Positions 7,883 through 16,831 of a stretch of DNA of 64,000 nucleotides are shown piece by piece (positions within the stretch are counted from its first letter, which is position 1; the number at the start of each line of letters is the position of its first letter). A program made the position numbers and the translations under genes. The notes beneath the pieces were generated by a model. That model saw nothing but the letters and a program-made list of their open reading frames with translations, did no database searches and was not told where the DNA came from. This DNA comes from Vibrio sp. qd031 (GTDB lineage Bacteria; Pseudomonadota; Gammaproteobacteria; Enterobacterales; Vibrionaceae): the NCBI RefSeq assembly GCF_002100145.1, contig NZ_JXQD01000031.1:324-64323 (forward strand), in the 5' to 3' direction.

Positions 7883-9253
7883 ATGCTTGATGCACACGCG
7901 ATACTGCTCGCAATTGATAATTTTGTTTGGGGGCCTCCCCTACTTCTGCTACTGGTCGGCACGGGCGCGTATTTTACGTTTAAGCTTGGGCTTATTCAGA
8001 TCCGCCATTTACCTACGGCTTTAAAACTCGTTTTTAGCAAATCCAGCTCCAGCAGTGCCAAAGGCGATGTCTCGAGTTTCGCGGCATTGTGTACCGCGCT
8101 ATCGGCGACTATTGGTACGGGTAACATCGTTGGTGTCGCCACCGCCATTAAGGTCGGTGGCCCTGGTGCGCTATTTTGGATGTGGTTGGCCGCTTTATTT
8201 GGAATGGCGACCAAATACGCAGAGTGCTTGCTCGCGGTTAAATACCGCAAAACCGACAGCAAAGGCGAAATGCTAGGCGGGCCAATGTACTATCTGCGCG
8301 ATGGTGTTGGTTCTAAATGGCTCGCAAACCTATTTGCTCTATTCACTATTGGTGTGGCGTGTTTTGGTATTGGTACATTCCCGCAAGTTAACGCCATTTT
8401 GGACGCCGCCAGCATTACTTTCTCACTCTCTCGCACTGGCTCAGCGGTTGTGCTAACCCTACTGGTTGCACTTGTAACCTTAGGCGGGATTCAATCTATT
8501 TCAAAAGTCGCGACCAAAGTGGTGCCTACCATGGCCGTTGTCTACGTTGTGGCGTGTTTAAGCGTGATTGTGCTTAATGCCGATAAACTGGCCGACGCGG
8601 TGCAACTGGTGCTAGTGTCTGCATTTACGCCAACAGCAGCCAGCGGCGGCTTTTTAGGGGCCAGCATTATGCTGGCCATCCAATCGGGTATTGCGCGCGG
8701 GGTGTTTTCTAACGAATCAGGACTGGGCAGTGCGCCAATGGCCGCAGCAGCAGCAAAAACCGACTCTTGCGTTAAGCAGGGCCTCATCTCTATGACGGGG
8801 ACGTTTTTCGATACCATCATCATCTGTACCATGACGGGTTTGGCACTGATCCTAACGGGCGCATGGCAAACAGACTTTGCCGGTGCCGCCATGACAACCC
8901 ATGCCTTTGCCACGGGGCTCAACTCGGACACCTTAGGTCCAATGCTGGTGTCTGTGGGTCTTATCTTCTTTGCCTTTACCACTATTTTGGGTTGGAACTA
9001 CTACGGTGAGCGCTGTGTAGTTTACTTGTTTGGCCAAAAAGCAGTTCTGCCTTTTAAAGTGCTATTCATCGTACTGGTGGCGCTTGGCTCTGTGATGAAG
9101 TTGGATATGATTTGGATCATCGCCGACATCGTTAACGGATTAATGGCCATCCCTAACCTAATTGGCTTAGTGCTGCTGCGTTCTGTGGTGATTGAAGAGA
9201 CTAAGCTGTTCTTCCAGCAGTCTAGAACTGCACCTGTCGATCACAACGCTTAA
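7883..9253 (+). CDS. agcS: Na+:alanine/glycine symporter, AgcS family
   Basis: This 456-aa inner-membrane protein has about 10-11 hydrophobic segments. The family motif is clear near residues 70-92 (SATIGTGNIVGVATAIKVGG, then PGALFWMWLAALFGMATKYAE). The conserved ESGLGSAPMAAAAAKT segment and GWNYYGERCVVYLFG near the end also match. It imports glycine or alanine with sodium. AAGGAGA lies 7 bases before the ATG. The tandem glycine riboswitch upstream points to glycine as a substrate. A 11-bp inverted repeat (9270-9280 / 9294-9304) follows the gene without a T-run. Confidence 0.95.
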   Translation: MLDAHAILLAIDNFVWGPPLLLLLVGTGAYFTFKLGLIQIRHLPTALKLVFSKSSSSSAKGDVSSFAALCTALSATIGTGNIVGVATAIKVGGPGALFWMWLAALFGMATKYAECLLAVKYRKTDSKGEMLGGPMYYLRDGVGSKWLANLFALFTIGVACFGIGTFPQVNAILDAASITFSLSRTGSAVVLTLLVALVTLGGIQSISKVATKVVPTMAVVYVVACLSVIVLNADKLADAVQLVLVSAFTPTAASGGFLGASIMLAIQSGIARGVFSNESGLGSAPMAAAAAKTDSCVKQGLISMTGTFFDTIIICTMTGLALILTGAWQTDFAGAAMTTHAFATGLNSDTLGPMLVSVGLIFFAFTTILGWNYYGERCVVYLFGQKAVLPFKVLFIVLVALGSVMKLDMIWIIADIVNGLMAIPNLIGLVLLRSVVIEETKLFFQQSRTAPVDHNA

Positions 9254-9298
9254 TCTTCTGTGCTCGCCTCATTGATCGATTATTCTCTTTAACATCGA

Positions 9299-9820
9299 TC
9301 AATGAAGCGAGTCGAATTGATACGTAACCCCATCCCAGCTTTGCTGCTTAAAGTAAAACTGCTTAGGCTGGACGCTCGCCAAAGACAAGCCTAGCTGGCT
9401 CAATACCTTGATTGCAGCCTCGTTGTCACGCAGCGTCTCTGCGTAAAAGCGCGTCACCTGATACTCGCTTTGCATAAACCGCATTAACTCTCGCATCGCC
9501 TCTACAACATAGCCTTTTCCCCAATGCTCAGGCGACAATCCAAAACCTATCGACGCAGTACCACTGCTTTCAATTCGTGCGCTGGCTACGCCAATCCAGC
9601 AGTCGTGCTGCGAGTGACAGATCGCCATGTGAAATCGCAAACGCGGCCACTGCTGAGATTCGTCAATAAAGCTGTTCACCAGTTGAGTGCCAAAGGCTGC
9701 GCTACACTGCTCGTCGGGGTAATAACGTTGATACGACTCACTGGCGGTCATCGCTAAATAGTGGGGAAGATCGTCTAAACAAAAATTGCGTAGCATGAGT
9801 CGGTCGGTAAATATTTTCAT
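9299..9820 (-). CDS. GNAT acetyltransferase, RimJ/RimL-like
   Basis: This is 173 aa from the ATG at 9820 (MKIFTDRLMLRNFCLDDL). It has the N-terminal T-x-R-L-x-L-R start of the RimJ/RimL-type acetyltransferase_3 family, acetyl-CoA loop PEHWGKGYVVEAMRELMRF near 100-118, and ETLRDNEAAIKVLSQLGL in the C-terminal half. Substrate unknown; relatives acetylate ribosomal proteins, peptides or small amines. The start overlaps the stop of the next upstream gene as ATGA, so the two are co-translated. A start 12 codons earlier is open but falls inside the neighbouring gene. Confidence 0.88.
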   Translation of the reverse strand: MKIFTDRLMLRNFCLDDLPHYLAMTASESYQRYYPDEQCSAAFGTQLVNSFIDESQQWPRLRFHMAICHSQHDCWIGVASARIESSGTASIGFGLSPEHWGKGYVVEAMRELMRFMQSEYQVTRFYAETLRDNEAAIKVLSQLGLSLASVQPKQFYFKQQSWDGVTYQFDSLH

Positions 9821-10278
9821 ATCGCAGACTCGTTTTGATAGATCCCCGGCTGCCAAATTTGCATCAGCATTTCTGGGTACAATACAGGCTCAAATCCAAA
9901 TTGCTTATACAACCCATGGGCGTCTTTTGTCGCTAACATCATGCGGCGAAGGCCCTGAAGCTCCTCATCGTCTAATAGTTGTTTTACCAGCTGTTTCGAC
10001 AGGCCTAGCCCGCGATAATCGGGCATCACAAATACATCTGCTAAATACGCAAATGTGGCGCAATCGGTGATCACTCGCGCAAACGCAACTTGCTTACCAT
10101 GTTCGTCTAAAAAGCCGTAACAGCGAGAATTGGCCAGCGCTTTATCAAACAGTGGCCGCGGCATATCTTTCGCCCAGTAGCTCTGACTGATAAATTTATA
10201 GATGGTCTCTGTGTCCATCTGCTCCAGTTGAGTATGTAGTTTATAGATCACAACCTCTCCTTGGTTATTACGGTTCAA
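9817..10278 (-). CDS. GNAT acetyltransferase
   Basis: This is 153 aa. The acetyl-CoA motif is MPDYRGLGLSKQLVKQLLDD around residues 86-105, preceded by YLADVFV (beta-4), and followed by ATKDAHGLYKQFGFEPV. The opening YKFISQSYWAKDMPR matches a family of small bacterial GNATs without an established substrate. Its start lies 11 bases inside the end of the APH-like gene and its stop overlaps the next GNAT by ATGA, so three genes form one tightly packed transcript. Confidence 0.87.
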   Translation of the reverse strand: MNRNNQGEVVIYKLHTQLEQMDTETIYKFISQSYWAKDMPRPLFDKALANSRCYGFLDEHGKQVAFARVITDCATFAYLADVFVMPDYRGLGLSKQLVKQLLDDEELQGLRRMMLATKDAHGLYKQFGFEPVLYPEMLMQIWQPGIYQNESAI

Positions 10279-11050
10279 TCAATCCTTGAATGATTGTGTG
10301 TCGGTTTGAGTGCATATACTTAATGTCATTTTTGTAGGTGCCTAACTGCGAAGACGTCCCGTATTCGCCACCTTGGCTCGACTGCATAAAATCCACCAAC
10401 GCCTGTACTCTATCTTGCATCACTTGCACAAGCTGAGTCCGCTGCTGATTGTCTAAACCATAGCTATCACAAAACACTTTGGCTCGTTGGATTTGCTGAT
10501 TTAAGGTAAACAGCTGATCGTGCTCGTCGGTTTTAAAGGGTGCGAAGCAATACACAGTATACGCCACATCCCATAATGCAGGCCCTGGGTGTACGGTATC
10601 AAAATCAAATACGCCAGTTACCGTCTCTTTATTGAGCGCGACATTGTAAGGACTGAAATCCCCGTGACATAACACCTCAATAGGCTGGCGGCTGGGTAAC
10701 ATCCACTCTATTTGTTGCCAATCTGGGCGTTGACGAAGCTGCATTAAGTAAGCCGCAGAAAGAGTGTGGTAACGCTTGAGTAATTGTGCGCAACTTTTTA
10801 AGGCCGTTGTCGAGGCTATGGGACCTGTGAGCGGAAAGTCATACGTCTCTCCCTCGACCAGCGTCAACACTTCCCAGCGGCTGTGCTGCTGGTCTGTTTC
10901 TACACGTATTAGCTGTGGCGCAGTCTCGTATCCGGCCTCAGCGAGAAAATTAAGCAGCTTATGGACCTCGCATGACCATGGTTGAAAGGGTCTACGTACT
11001 TCACTGCCGTTTAGCGAAATGCCATCGCGGCCTACTGCGGGTTGCGTCAT
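10268..11050 (-). CDS. APH-family phosphotransferase
   Basis: This 260-aa protein has the aminoglycoside-phosphotransferase/choline-kinase fold. The catalytic loop LCHGDFSPYNVALNKE (about 150-165) carries the H-G-D...N pattern, and the metal-binding DFD is in GVFDFDTVHPGPALWDVAY. The N-terminal lobe is short. AGGACTATCA precedes the start. Family members phosphorylate aminoglycosides, homoserine, choline or sugars; the sequence does not settle which. It heads a run with two GNATs, overlapping the first by 11 bases. Co-occurrence of a kinase and acetyltransferases recalls drug-modifying clusters but is not proof of resistance. Confidence 0.85.
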   Translation of the reverse strand: MTQPAVGRDGISLNGSEVRRPFQPWSCEVHKLLNFLAEAGYETAPQLIRVETDQQHSRWEVLTLVEGETYDFPLTGPIASTTALKSCAQLLKRYHTLSAAYLMQLRQRPDWQQIEWMLPSRQPIEVLCHGDFSPYNVALNKETVTGVFDFDTVHPGPALWDVAYTVYCFAPFKTDEHDQLFTLNQQIQRAKVFCDSYGLDNQQRTQLVQVMQDRVQALVDFMQSSQGGEYGTSSQLGTYKNDIKYMHSNRHTIIQGLIEP

Positions 11051-11069
11051 TGATAGTCCTGTTCTGTTT

Positions 11070-11564
11070 CTATGTTCTTAATCTCGCCATATAGATAGCA
11101 TCAACATACTCACCTTTTCGATAAGCAAAGCCTTGTGCGATCCCTTCTTGGACGAACCCAAACTTTTCGTACAGTGCAATAGCCGACAAGTTATCTTCAA
11201 AAACGGTGAGTTCAATGCGTCGTACATTCAACCAGTTGTCGGCAAGCTCGATCATGGCACCAATCAGTGCGCTTCCTACACCTTGACCCTGATAATCATC
11301 CATAACCCCCATCCCAAATGACGCGACGTGGCGGCGACGAGGATTTTTTTGGATCTCCATGCCTAAGTTACCCACAATTTTGCCGTCAAATTCGGCGACA
11401 AAGCTGTATACATTATCGGGAATGTTGGATAGTCGCTGCTCCCATACCTTTCCTGATGGGTAAGGCAATTGTAGCGTACCGGAATGAGCCACCGGATGGG
11501 TGTAAATGTCTTTTACCGATGGCCAATCTTGTGGTTCGGTATGACGGACGACAATGGATCCCAT
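11070..11564 (-). CDS. YhhY-like GNAT N-acetyltransferase
   Basis: This 164-aa protein closely follows E. coli YhhY: IVVRHTEPQDWPSVKDIY at the start, TLQLPYPSGKVWEQRL, GNLGMEIQKNPRRRHVASFG in the core, acetyl-CoA loop DDYQGQGVGSALIGAM near 93-108 and RIELTVFEDNLSAIALYEKF. The C-terminal RKGEYVDAIYMARL is also shared. YhhY acetylates some amino acids and toxic amino-acid analogues; that role is inferred here. GAGGAAGC sits 6 bases before the ATG. It lies 20 bases upstream of the APH-like gene, so may head the same transcript. Confidence 0.88.
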   Translation of the reverse strand: MGSIVVRHTEPQDWPSVKDIYTHPVAHSGTLQLPYPSGKVWEQRLSNIPDNVYSFVAEFDGKIVGNLGMEIQKNPRRRHVASFGMGVMDDYQGQGVGSALIGAMIELADNWLNVRRIELTVFEDNLSAIALYEKFGFVQEGIAQGFAYRKGEYVDAIYMARLRT

Positions 11565-11669
11565 AGTGCTTCCTCGCTGCTTTTAACTGTGATCATCTAC
11601 AATTACAGTGTGCAACGAATGAGCAATGTAAAACAATAAGATTTTGTTTATTAACGGTAAATAGACGCA

Positions 11670-11695
11670 AAAAAGCCAGTCAATGACTGGCTTCT
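11670..11695 (-). terminator. Terminator downstream of the PEP-CTERM-like gene
   Basis: A perfect 10-bp dyad AAGCCAGTCA / TGACTGGCTT (11673-11693) is followed on the minus strand by a run of T (AAAAAA on plus at 11669-11674). Confidence 0.85.
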
Positions 11696-11711
11696 ATCTT
11701 AAGAAAATTGG

Positions 11712-12506
11712 CTACTGTTGACGGCGACGGCGTACACCCACTCCCATACCAATCAACGCAAGACTGAATAGCGCGAGATGAGCCGGCTCTGAAATTGGGT
11801 CAGGGTCGATGCCGAATGTCGTAATCTCAAGGCCTCCTCCATAGATAAATGCACTGTCACTACATTCGCTATCCTGATCATCATCAAATGAAGTAATTAC
11901 ATCACAAGTCAACTCTAGTGCTTGCACGTGTGCGCCAAATATTCCACCAGGACCTGCGGCGTCGTCATTACTTTTGCCTAAGGGTGCACCGTCAAAATCT
12001 TCGATTACCCACGCTGAATTTTTGGTGACAGTAAAAATTAGGTCGTTGCTAACAGTGACATCTTCAACATCTTTTCCTGGAGGTGGAATGTCAGCTTCAA
12101 AGGCAAAACACGCACCACCAGACCCTTTAGCCGTACCGCCAATCGCACATGTTGGAGAGTCAAGCTCATCAATTGCCCACCCAGTTGGTGCTAAGCCGCT
12201 AAACGAAAACTGGTCAAGCTCACCGTTCAAGTTAAAGTAAAACGCATCTAGCTTCGCGCCGCTATGGAAATACGGCGGTGTCAGTCCAGCGTCGCCGCTT
12301 TCAGTCCAATCCAACAAATCGAATGTAAATTGAATCTCTGTGTCGGATAACGCTTCTAAGCGCAATTCGGCAAAGACGTTATTAGGGTTAGCTGGCCTTG
12401 AGTCCCCAACCATCAAAATCGTTGCGGTATCACCCGCTAAAATCGGGGTGGCCTGTGAGGTAAAAGGAAGTAACATCACTACGCAGAGTAAAAACAGTTT
12501 TCTCAT
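11712..12506 (-). CDS. Exported protein with PEP-CTERM-like sorting tail
   Basis: This 264-aa protein has an N-terminal signal peptide (MRKLFLLCVVMLLPFTSQA, cleavage near residue 19). Its C-terminus is built like a PEP-CTERM signal: SEPAHLALFSLALIG, a single hydrophobic span, then GVRRRRQQ. Here the Pro-Glu-Pro is read as Glu-Pro-Ala. The middle is Asp/Gly-rich with predicted beta structure, and four or more cysteines (SPTCAIGG, GGACFAF, LTCDV, SECSD). PEP-CTERM proteins are cleaved by an exosortase and delivered to the envelope or matrix; no exosortase gene is in this window. AGGAGAG precedes the start. Function of the body is unknown. Confidence 0.75.
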   Translation of the reverse strand: MRKLFLLCVVMLLPFTSQATPILAGDTATILMVGDSRPANPNNVFAELRLEALSDTEIQFTFDLLDWTESGDAGLTPPYFHSGAKLDAFYFNLNGELDQFSFSGLAPTGWAIDELDSPTCAIGGTAKGSGGACFAFEADIPPPGKDVEDVTVSNDLIFTVTKNSAWVIEDFDGAPLGKSNDDAAGPGGIFGAHVQALELTCDVITSFDDDQDSECSDSAFIYGGGLEITTFGIDPDPISEPAHLALFSLALIGMGVGVRRRRQQ

Positions 12507-12714
12507 TTGCGCTCTCCTATTTCTGATGTACGCCTTTTTCTAAACGCATAATTGATGCCATATTAGTAAATGATTGAATACGTTCACCTTGAAGTATTAA
12601 CTCTAAACCCAAGTGTAAAAAAACCTGACAGTTACTAACTCTTAAACAAGCGTAGCCAGTTAATCCTTGGCAGCGTTATACTACTTGCAATTAATGCTTC
12701 TTTAGGAAAAGAAC

Positions 12715-13743
12715 ATGCAGAAAGTAAAAACGGCCATAATCGGCTTTGGGATGTCAGGACAAACGTTTCACGCGCCTCTTATTGAGGCTATTGAAGAGAC
12801 TGAGTTAGTTGCATTTCTTTCCTCTAATGAAGCGCTGGTGCATCAGCGTTATCCGCAAGTCAAGGTCTACCAAGAGTACGATAAGTTGCTTGCTGACCCT
12901 ACAATAGAGCTTGTTGTGATCACCACACCCAACCAACTGCACTACTCAATGGCTAAAGCCGCTATTTTGGCTGGTAAACATGTCACAATCGAAAAGCCTT
13001 TTGTCGTGGAAACTGTCGAAGGAGAGCACTTGGTTGATCTTGCAAAACAACATGGCGTTGTGCTCTCGGTCTATCACAATCGCCGCTTTGATGGCGATTT
13101 TAAAACCGTTAAAGCCCTAATAGAAAGCGGTGAACTAGGCGATGTTCATACTTTCGAATCCAGCTTCAACCGATATCGGCCTGAGGTTAAAACCCGCTGG
13201 AAAGAGTCTGATGATGCAGGAAGCGGTATTTGGTACGATCTTGGTTCTCACCTCGTCGACCAAGCATTGCAGTTATTTGGCTTGCCAACGTCTGTATACG
13301 GTTCTCTACGTGCACAAAGACTTAATGCTAAAGCAGTAGATCAGTTTATGGTTATCCTTAACTATCCGCATTTAGATGTCCTTCTACGTGGCGATTGCCT
13401 TAGTACCGAAGCAGGACCAAGATTTACCATTAAAGGTACGAAAGGTCATTTTATTAAATATGGTTTAGACCCTCAAGAAAGCGCGCTACAGCAGGGCCTT
13501 ACACCCGAAAAAGGCTGGGGTATTGAGGATCCAAGTTATTACGGTACGTTAACCAACGAAAATGAAATCAGCAGCAAAGTCGCTACAGAGAATGGAAGCT
13601 ACCCTGAGTATTATCAGCAACTTGCTGGGCACATACGCCATCAATGCGACACTCCAGTGTCTGCGATTGACGCGCTAAATGTTATTAAGGTTATTCAGGC
13701 GGCAGAGGAAAGCGCCGCGACACACAAGGCAACATTTGTTTAA
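12715..13743 (+). CDS. Gfo/Idh/MocA oxidoreductase, YdgJ-like
   Basis: This 342-aa NAD(P)-dependent oxidoreductase has an N-terminal Rossmann fold with IIGFGMSGQTFHAPLI at residues 8-23 and the EKPF motif near residue 100 (the Lys contacts substrate and cofactor). FHAPLI, VYHNRRFDGDF, SGIWYDLGSHLVDQALQLFG and KYGLDPQE all recall E. coli YdgJ, a relative of scyllo-inositol dehydrogenase. The substrate is probably a polyol or sugar. AGGAAAAG is 5 bases before the ATG. It stands alone. Confidence 0.9.
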   Translation: MQKVKTAIIGFGMSGQTFHAPLIEAIEETELVAFLSSNEALVHQRYPQVKVYQEYDKLLADPTIELVVITTPNQLHYSMAKAAILAGKHVTIEKPFVVETVEGEHLVDLAKQHGVVLSVYHNRRFDGDFKTVKALIESGELGDVHTFESSFNRYRPEVKTRWKESDDAGSGIWYDLGSHLVDQALQLFGLPTSVYGSLRAQRLNAKAVDQFMVILNYPHLDVLLRGDCLSTEAGPRFTIKGTKGHFIKYGLDPQESALQQGLTPEKGWGIEDPSYYGTLTNENEISSKVATENGSYPEYYQQLAGHIRHQCDTPVSAIDALNVIKVIQAAEESAATHKATFV

Positions 13744-13971
13744 CGCCATGTAATTTCCACTTTCACCTAGGACATATTTTGAAACACACAAAACACGCCC
13801 CAGCTCACAATTTGCACACATCATCACAATTTAGTGAACTTTAGGACTAAAAAACAGTCCAGCTTACACGCCGTTACAATTGACCCTGTTTAACGTTCGT
13901 CGTACTATTAATCAGATAAGGAACCCCGTTCCGTAACAAAAAATTAACAACGACACAAGGCAGTGGCTATA

Positions 13972-15012
13972 ATGAAAAAAACTCTTCTATCGGTGGCGAT
14001 CTTGTCAATCGGTTTTGGCCTAGTGGGCTGTAACGAAGTTGACCAAAATGGTGAGCTTTGCAGATACTACGTAAAACAAGATCTAAGCACCCAAAATTTC
14101 AACTCAGCATTGACTCGTCTTGACTCCCAATCATGTCAAGATTCGTACCCAAATGGTGATTACATGGTTGATCAAGGCGCCGCCTATATGGGACGTGCGG
14201 GATCATCTTTAATTGATATCATCGATGCGACGACGAATGAAAACACAGAAGGGTTTTCATCTTTCGTTAGCTCAATGCAGCAGAGTAAAACGGATACGAC
14301 ATTAGTCGACCTACAATCAGCGGCTCAAGTTTTTAATCAATACATCACAATGCATGAAAGCGCTAATGTCAGTAATACCACCATCGATAGTGTTAGGTTG
14401 TTTAATGGCTTCACTAATGTAGTAAAGACCAGCACAGCTATTGACTCACTTCTAAATGGCAACTTAGACGCTTGGATTGATAGCGATAACAATCCTGATG
14501 ATAAAACCGTTGATCGTGCAAGCTGTGCTTTGGAATACATTTATCAAACTAACTCTTCATCAAGTTGTGATGATTTAGAGACAACTGAAACGGCCAACAT
14601 TAGCTTCGACGATGGAAGTTCTTATACATTACTTACTGTCACAGACCCTGCGCCTAGCTTTGAATTCGACCAATACCTAATAGGCACTCTAGCTGATGAA
14701 AACGATAGCATGGTAATGACCGATGGCTATTGTTTCAGCGATTACAGTCCTGCAGAAAAAGGGGATGTAACAAGCTACCCTTGCCCTGTGAATAAGGGGG
14801 TTGGTGACGATCTAAACATGGAAGAATTCCTTGTTGGTGCAATCAATGAAGGCTTTGACTCCATTCTAGCGGTTGTTGATTCTAGTGGACAAGATGAAGA
14901 TGGTGATATTCGTAAATCAATCATTGAATTTAAAGAAGAAATAGCAAGTGGACTCGGCGAAAACGACGAAATCACTCTAGATCACATCATTCAATACTTA
15001 AACGACCAATAG
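13972..15012 (+). CDS. Outer-membrane-type lipoprotein, unknown function
   Basis: This 346-aa protein starts MKKTLLSVAILSIGFG and has the lipobox LVGC, Cys at residue 20, followed by Asn-Glu, which favours outer-membrane sorting. The mature part has paired cysteines and a low-complexity Ser/Thr/Asp composition; no enzyme motif. An in-frame GTG three codons upstream is possible. It ends 11 bases before the TraF-like gene, so the two are likely co-transcribed and may act together in the outer membrane. I do not recognise the family beyond that association. Confidence 0.75.
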   Translation: MKKTLLSVAILSIGFGLVGCNEVDQNGELCRYYVKQDLSTQNFNSALTRLDSQSCQDSYPNGDYMVDQGAAYMGRAGSSLIDIIDATTNENTEGFSSFVSSMQQSKTDTTLVDLQSAAQVFNQYITMHESANVSNTTIDSVRLFNGFTNVVKTSTAIDSLLNGNLDAWIDSDNNPDDKTVDRASCALEYIYQTNSSSSCDDLETTETANISFDDGSSYTLLTVTDPAPSFEFDQYLIGTLADENDSMVMTDGYCFSDYSPAEKGDVTSYPCPVNKGVGDDLNMEEFLVGAINEGFDSILAVVDSSGQDEDGDIRKSIIEFKEEIASGLGENDEITLDHIIQYLNDQ

Positions 15013-15023
15013 GATTAACGACC

Positions 15024-16202
15024 ATGTCAAACAAATGGATACTTCCAACACTGGTCGCTTTGACCGTTTCTAGTTCTGCTTTGGCTGCCCCACACGCTTA
15101 TTTATACAAAGACTCACGCGTTATGGCGATGGGTGGTGCTGGGGTTGCGACTGGTGGATACAGCACGTCACTTTTTCAAAACCCTGCTGGTTTGTCGAAC
15201 CTCTCAACAGAGCACGGCCTCATCGTCGAACTATTGGGCCTTAGCTTTACAGCCTCTGGCGAAGCGGCTAACGTTACGCAAGATATTTTAGATGCTATCG
15301 ACACTGATGATACGGAAGCAGTAAAAGACGTTCTGAACGCTTATGCAGGTACTCCTGTCCATCTCGATTTCTCTAACTACTCGTCGGTTAGCTATAACCA
15401 TGGTGACATTGCATGGAGCTTAGGCTTGCTAGCTGCGTCAGAAGCTAATCTTCTTGTTAACCCTTATAGCGTTGCTGACTCAGTCGAAATACAAGCACGA
15501 GGCTATGGTGGTTTAAATGCGGGTGTTAGCTATACACTTCGCGAGCTTTGGATCGGCGATTTGGCTTTGGGTTTAGGTGGTAAGTTTTACGCCCAAAACT
15601 CTTATGAAGATACGCTTAATGCTCAAGAGTTAATCGACTTTGAACAGTCAGGTGATGACATCGCAGATAGAGCAAGCGAAACGCGCACTGCTTTTTCATT
15701 CGATATTGGTGCAATCTATCAAATCGACGCCCCTCTTAGCCCTTCTCTAGGCTTTAGTGTAATGAATATTGGCGGTCTCGACTTCGAAGATGCGTTTGGA
15801 TCACAGCCAATGACCGTAAATATTGGTGGTGCAATTGAGCCTGAAATCCCATTTATTAAGCGTACTCGACTGGCTATCGACTACATGGATCTACTAGGTG
15901 CAAATACCTACCGTTTGTATTTCCCTACAACGAATGAAGATGGCTCACCATACTACAAAGATATTGAATCTGATGACATGATGCAGAACCTTCGTTTAGG
16001 TCTGTCTGCGCTTATTTATGATAACTCATGGTCTTCACTTGAACTTGCTACAGGACTGTACCAAGGTAACGTTACAGGTGGCATAGACTTTGTTGCATCT
16101 ATATTTAAGCTATCTGTTTCCACCTATGCTGAAGAGGTTGGACCCGTATCGGGCGACTATACCGATCGCCGTTACACTGTTGATTTAGGCATCGCTTGGT
16201 AG
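15024..16202 (+). CDS. TraF-like outer-membrane barrel protein
   Basis: This 392-aa protein has signal peptide MSNKWILPTLVALTVSSSALA. The mature start SRVMAMGGAGVATGGYSTSLFQNPAGLS is the signature of the TraF_2 / OmpP1-FadL-like family annotated as conjugal transfer protein TraF, a beta-barrel. Repeating aromatic-alternating strands continue to the end, and the last residues RRYTVDLGIAW end in Trp as expected for an outer-membrane barrel. The name does not imply conjugation; no transfer genes are near. It is the second gene after the lipoprotein. Confidence 0.8.
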   Translation: MSNKWILPTLVALTVSSSALAAPHAYLYKDSRVMAMGGAGVATGGYSTSLFQNPAGLSNLSTEHGLIVELLGLSFTASGEAANVTQDILDAIDTDDTEAVKDVLNAYAGTPVHLDFSNYSSVSYNHGDIAWSLGLLAASEANLLVNPYSVADSVEIQARGYGGLNAGVSYTLRELWIGDLALGLGGKFYAQNSYEDTLNAQELIDFEQSGDDIADRASETRTAFSFDIGAIYQIDAPLSPSLGFSVMNIGGLDFEDAFGSQPMTVNIGGAIEPEIPFIKRTRLAIDYMDLLGANTYRLYFPTTNEDGSPYYKDIESDDMMQNLRLGLSALIYDNSWSSLELATGLYQGNVTGGIDFVASIFKLSVSTYAEEVGPVSGDYTDRRYTVDLGIAW

Positions 16203-16253
16203 CCGCAATCAATCGACACTGATGCATTCGCTCAATCTCTAGAATAAACAACC

Positions 16254-16283
16254 AAAGCGCCTTACCACAGAGGCGCTTTTTTA
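16254..16283 (+). terminator. Terminator after the TraF-like gene
   Basis: AAAGCGCC / GGCGCTTT hairpin with a 10-base loop, followed by six T. Confidence 0.88.
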
Positions 16284-16399
16284 ATTTTCGGCCTCCACAC
16301 CATGCTATATTGGTTTCGATCACCAAAGTTAAAAACTAAAACACCGCCTGCTTGTTTAAGTCTATTACGCACAAGGTCGATGAAGCCACCTAGCTAGGC

Positions 16400-16640
16400 T
16401 AATCAATGATTGACCATACTGCGATTGCCATCGGTGATCTTACCCAACAAATCGACCAGGAGATTTGAAGAAGTGGGGACACTGGATGCCGCTACCGACA
16501 ACATTGAAACGATGTTAAAAGTCATCAACGATAGTACTGACCAAACCAACCTACTGGCACTGTGCTGTCCAGCAATAAGTGCGATGAATCCTAGTAAAAG
16601 CGAGGGTGTACAGTGTGTGGAGCAGTGTCCAATTTTATAA
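16400..16640 (+). pseudogene. Remnant of a methyl-accepting chemotaxis protein
   Basis: The stretch translates in two frames into pieces of a chemoreceptor signalling domain. Frame one gives TAIAIGDLTQQIDQE; after a shift, VGTLDAATDNIETMLKVIND then STDQTNLLAL appears, which is the hairpin-tip approach I-x-x-I/Q-T-N-L-L-A-L of MCPs. The expected N-A-A-I-E-A-A-R-A-G-E is not continued. No start or complete domain remains. The rest of the 629-base gap (16203-16831) holds the terminator and, I infer, the promoter of the channel gene. Confidence 0.6.
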
Positions 16641-16831
16641 ATTAGCAGTAAAACCCCCTTCATCTACCAAGCAAAATCACTTTATGTAAGCCTACAAAAT
16701 CTGAGTTTCATCATAGCTCAATTGAATACGGCCAAGCGTCACTATTCGGAAATTAAATCCGATTTTAACTTGGCATTTCCACTTCTAATTCCTACTATTT
16801 CTCAATAGGTTATGAAATTATTGAGGGAATA

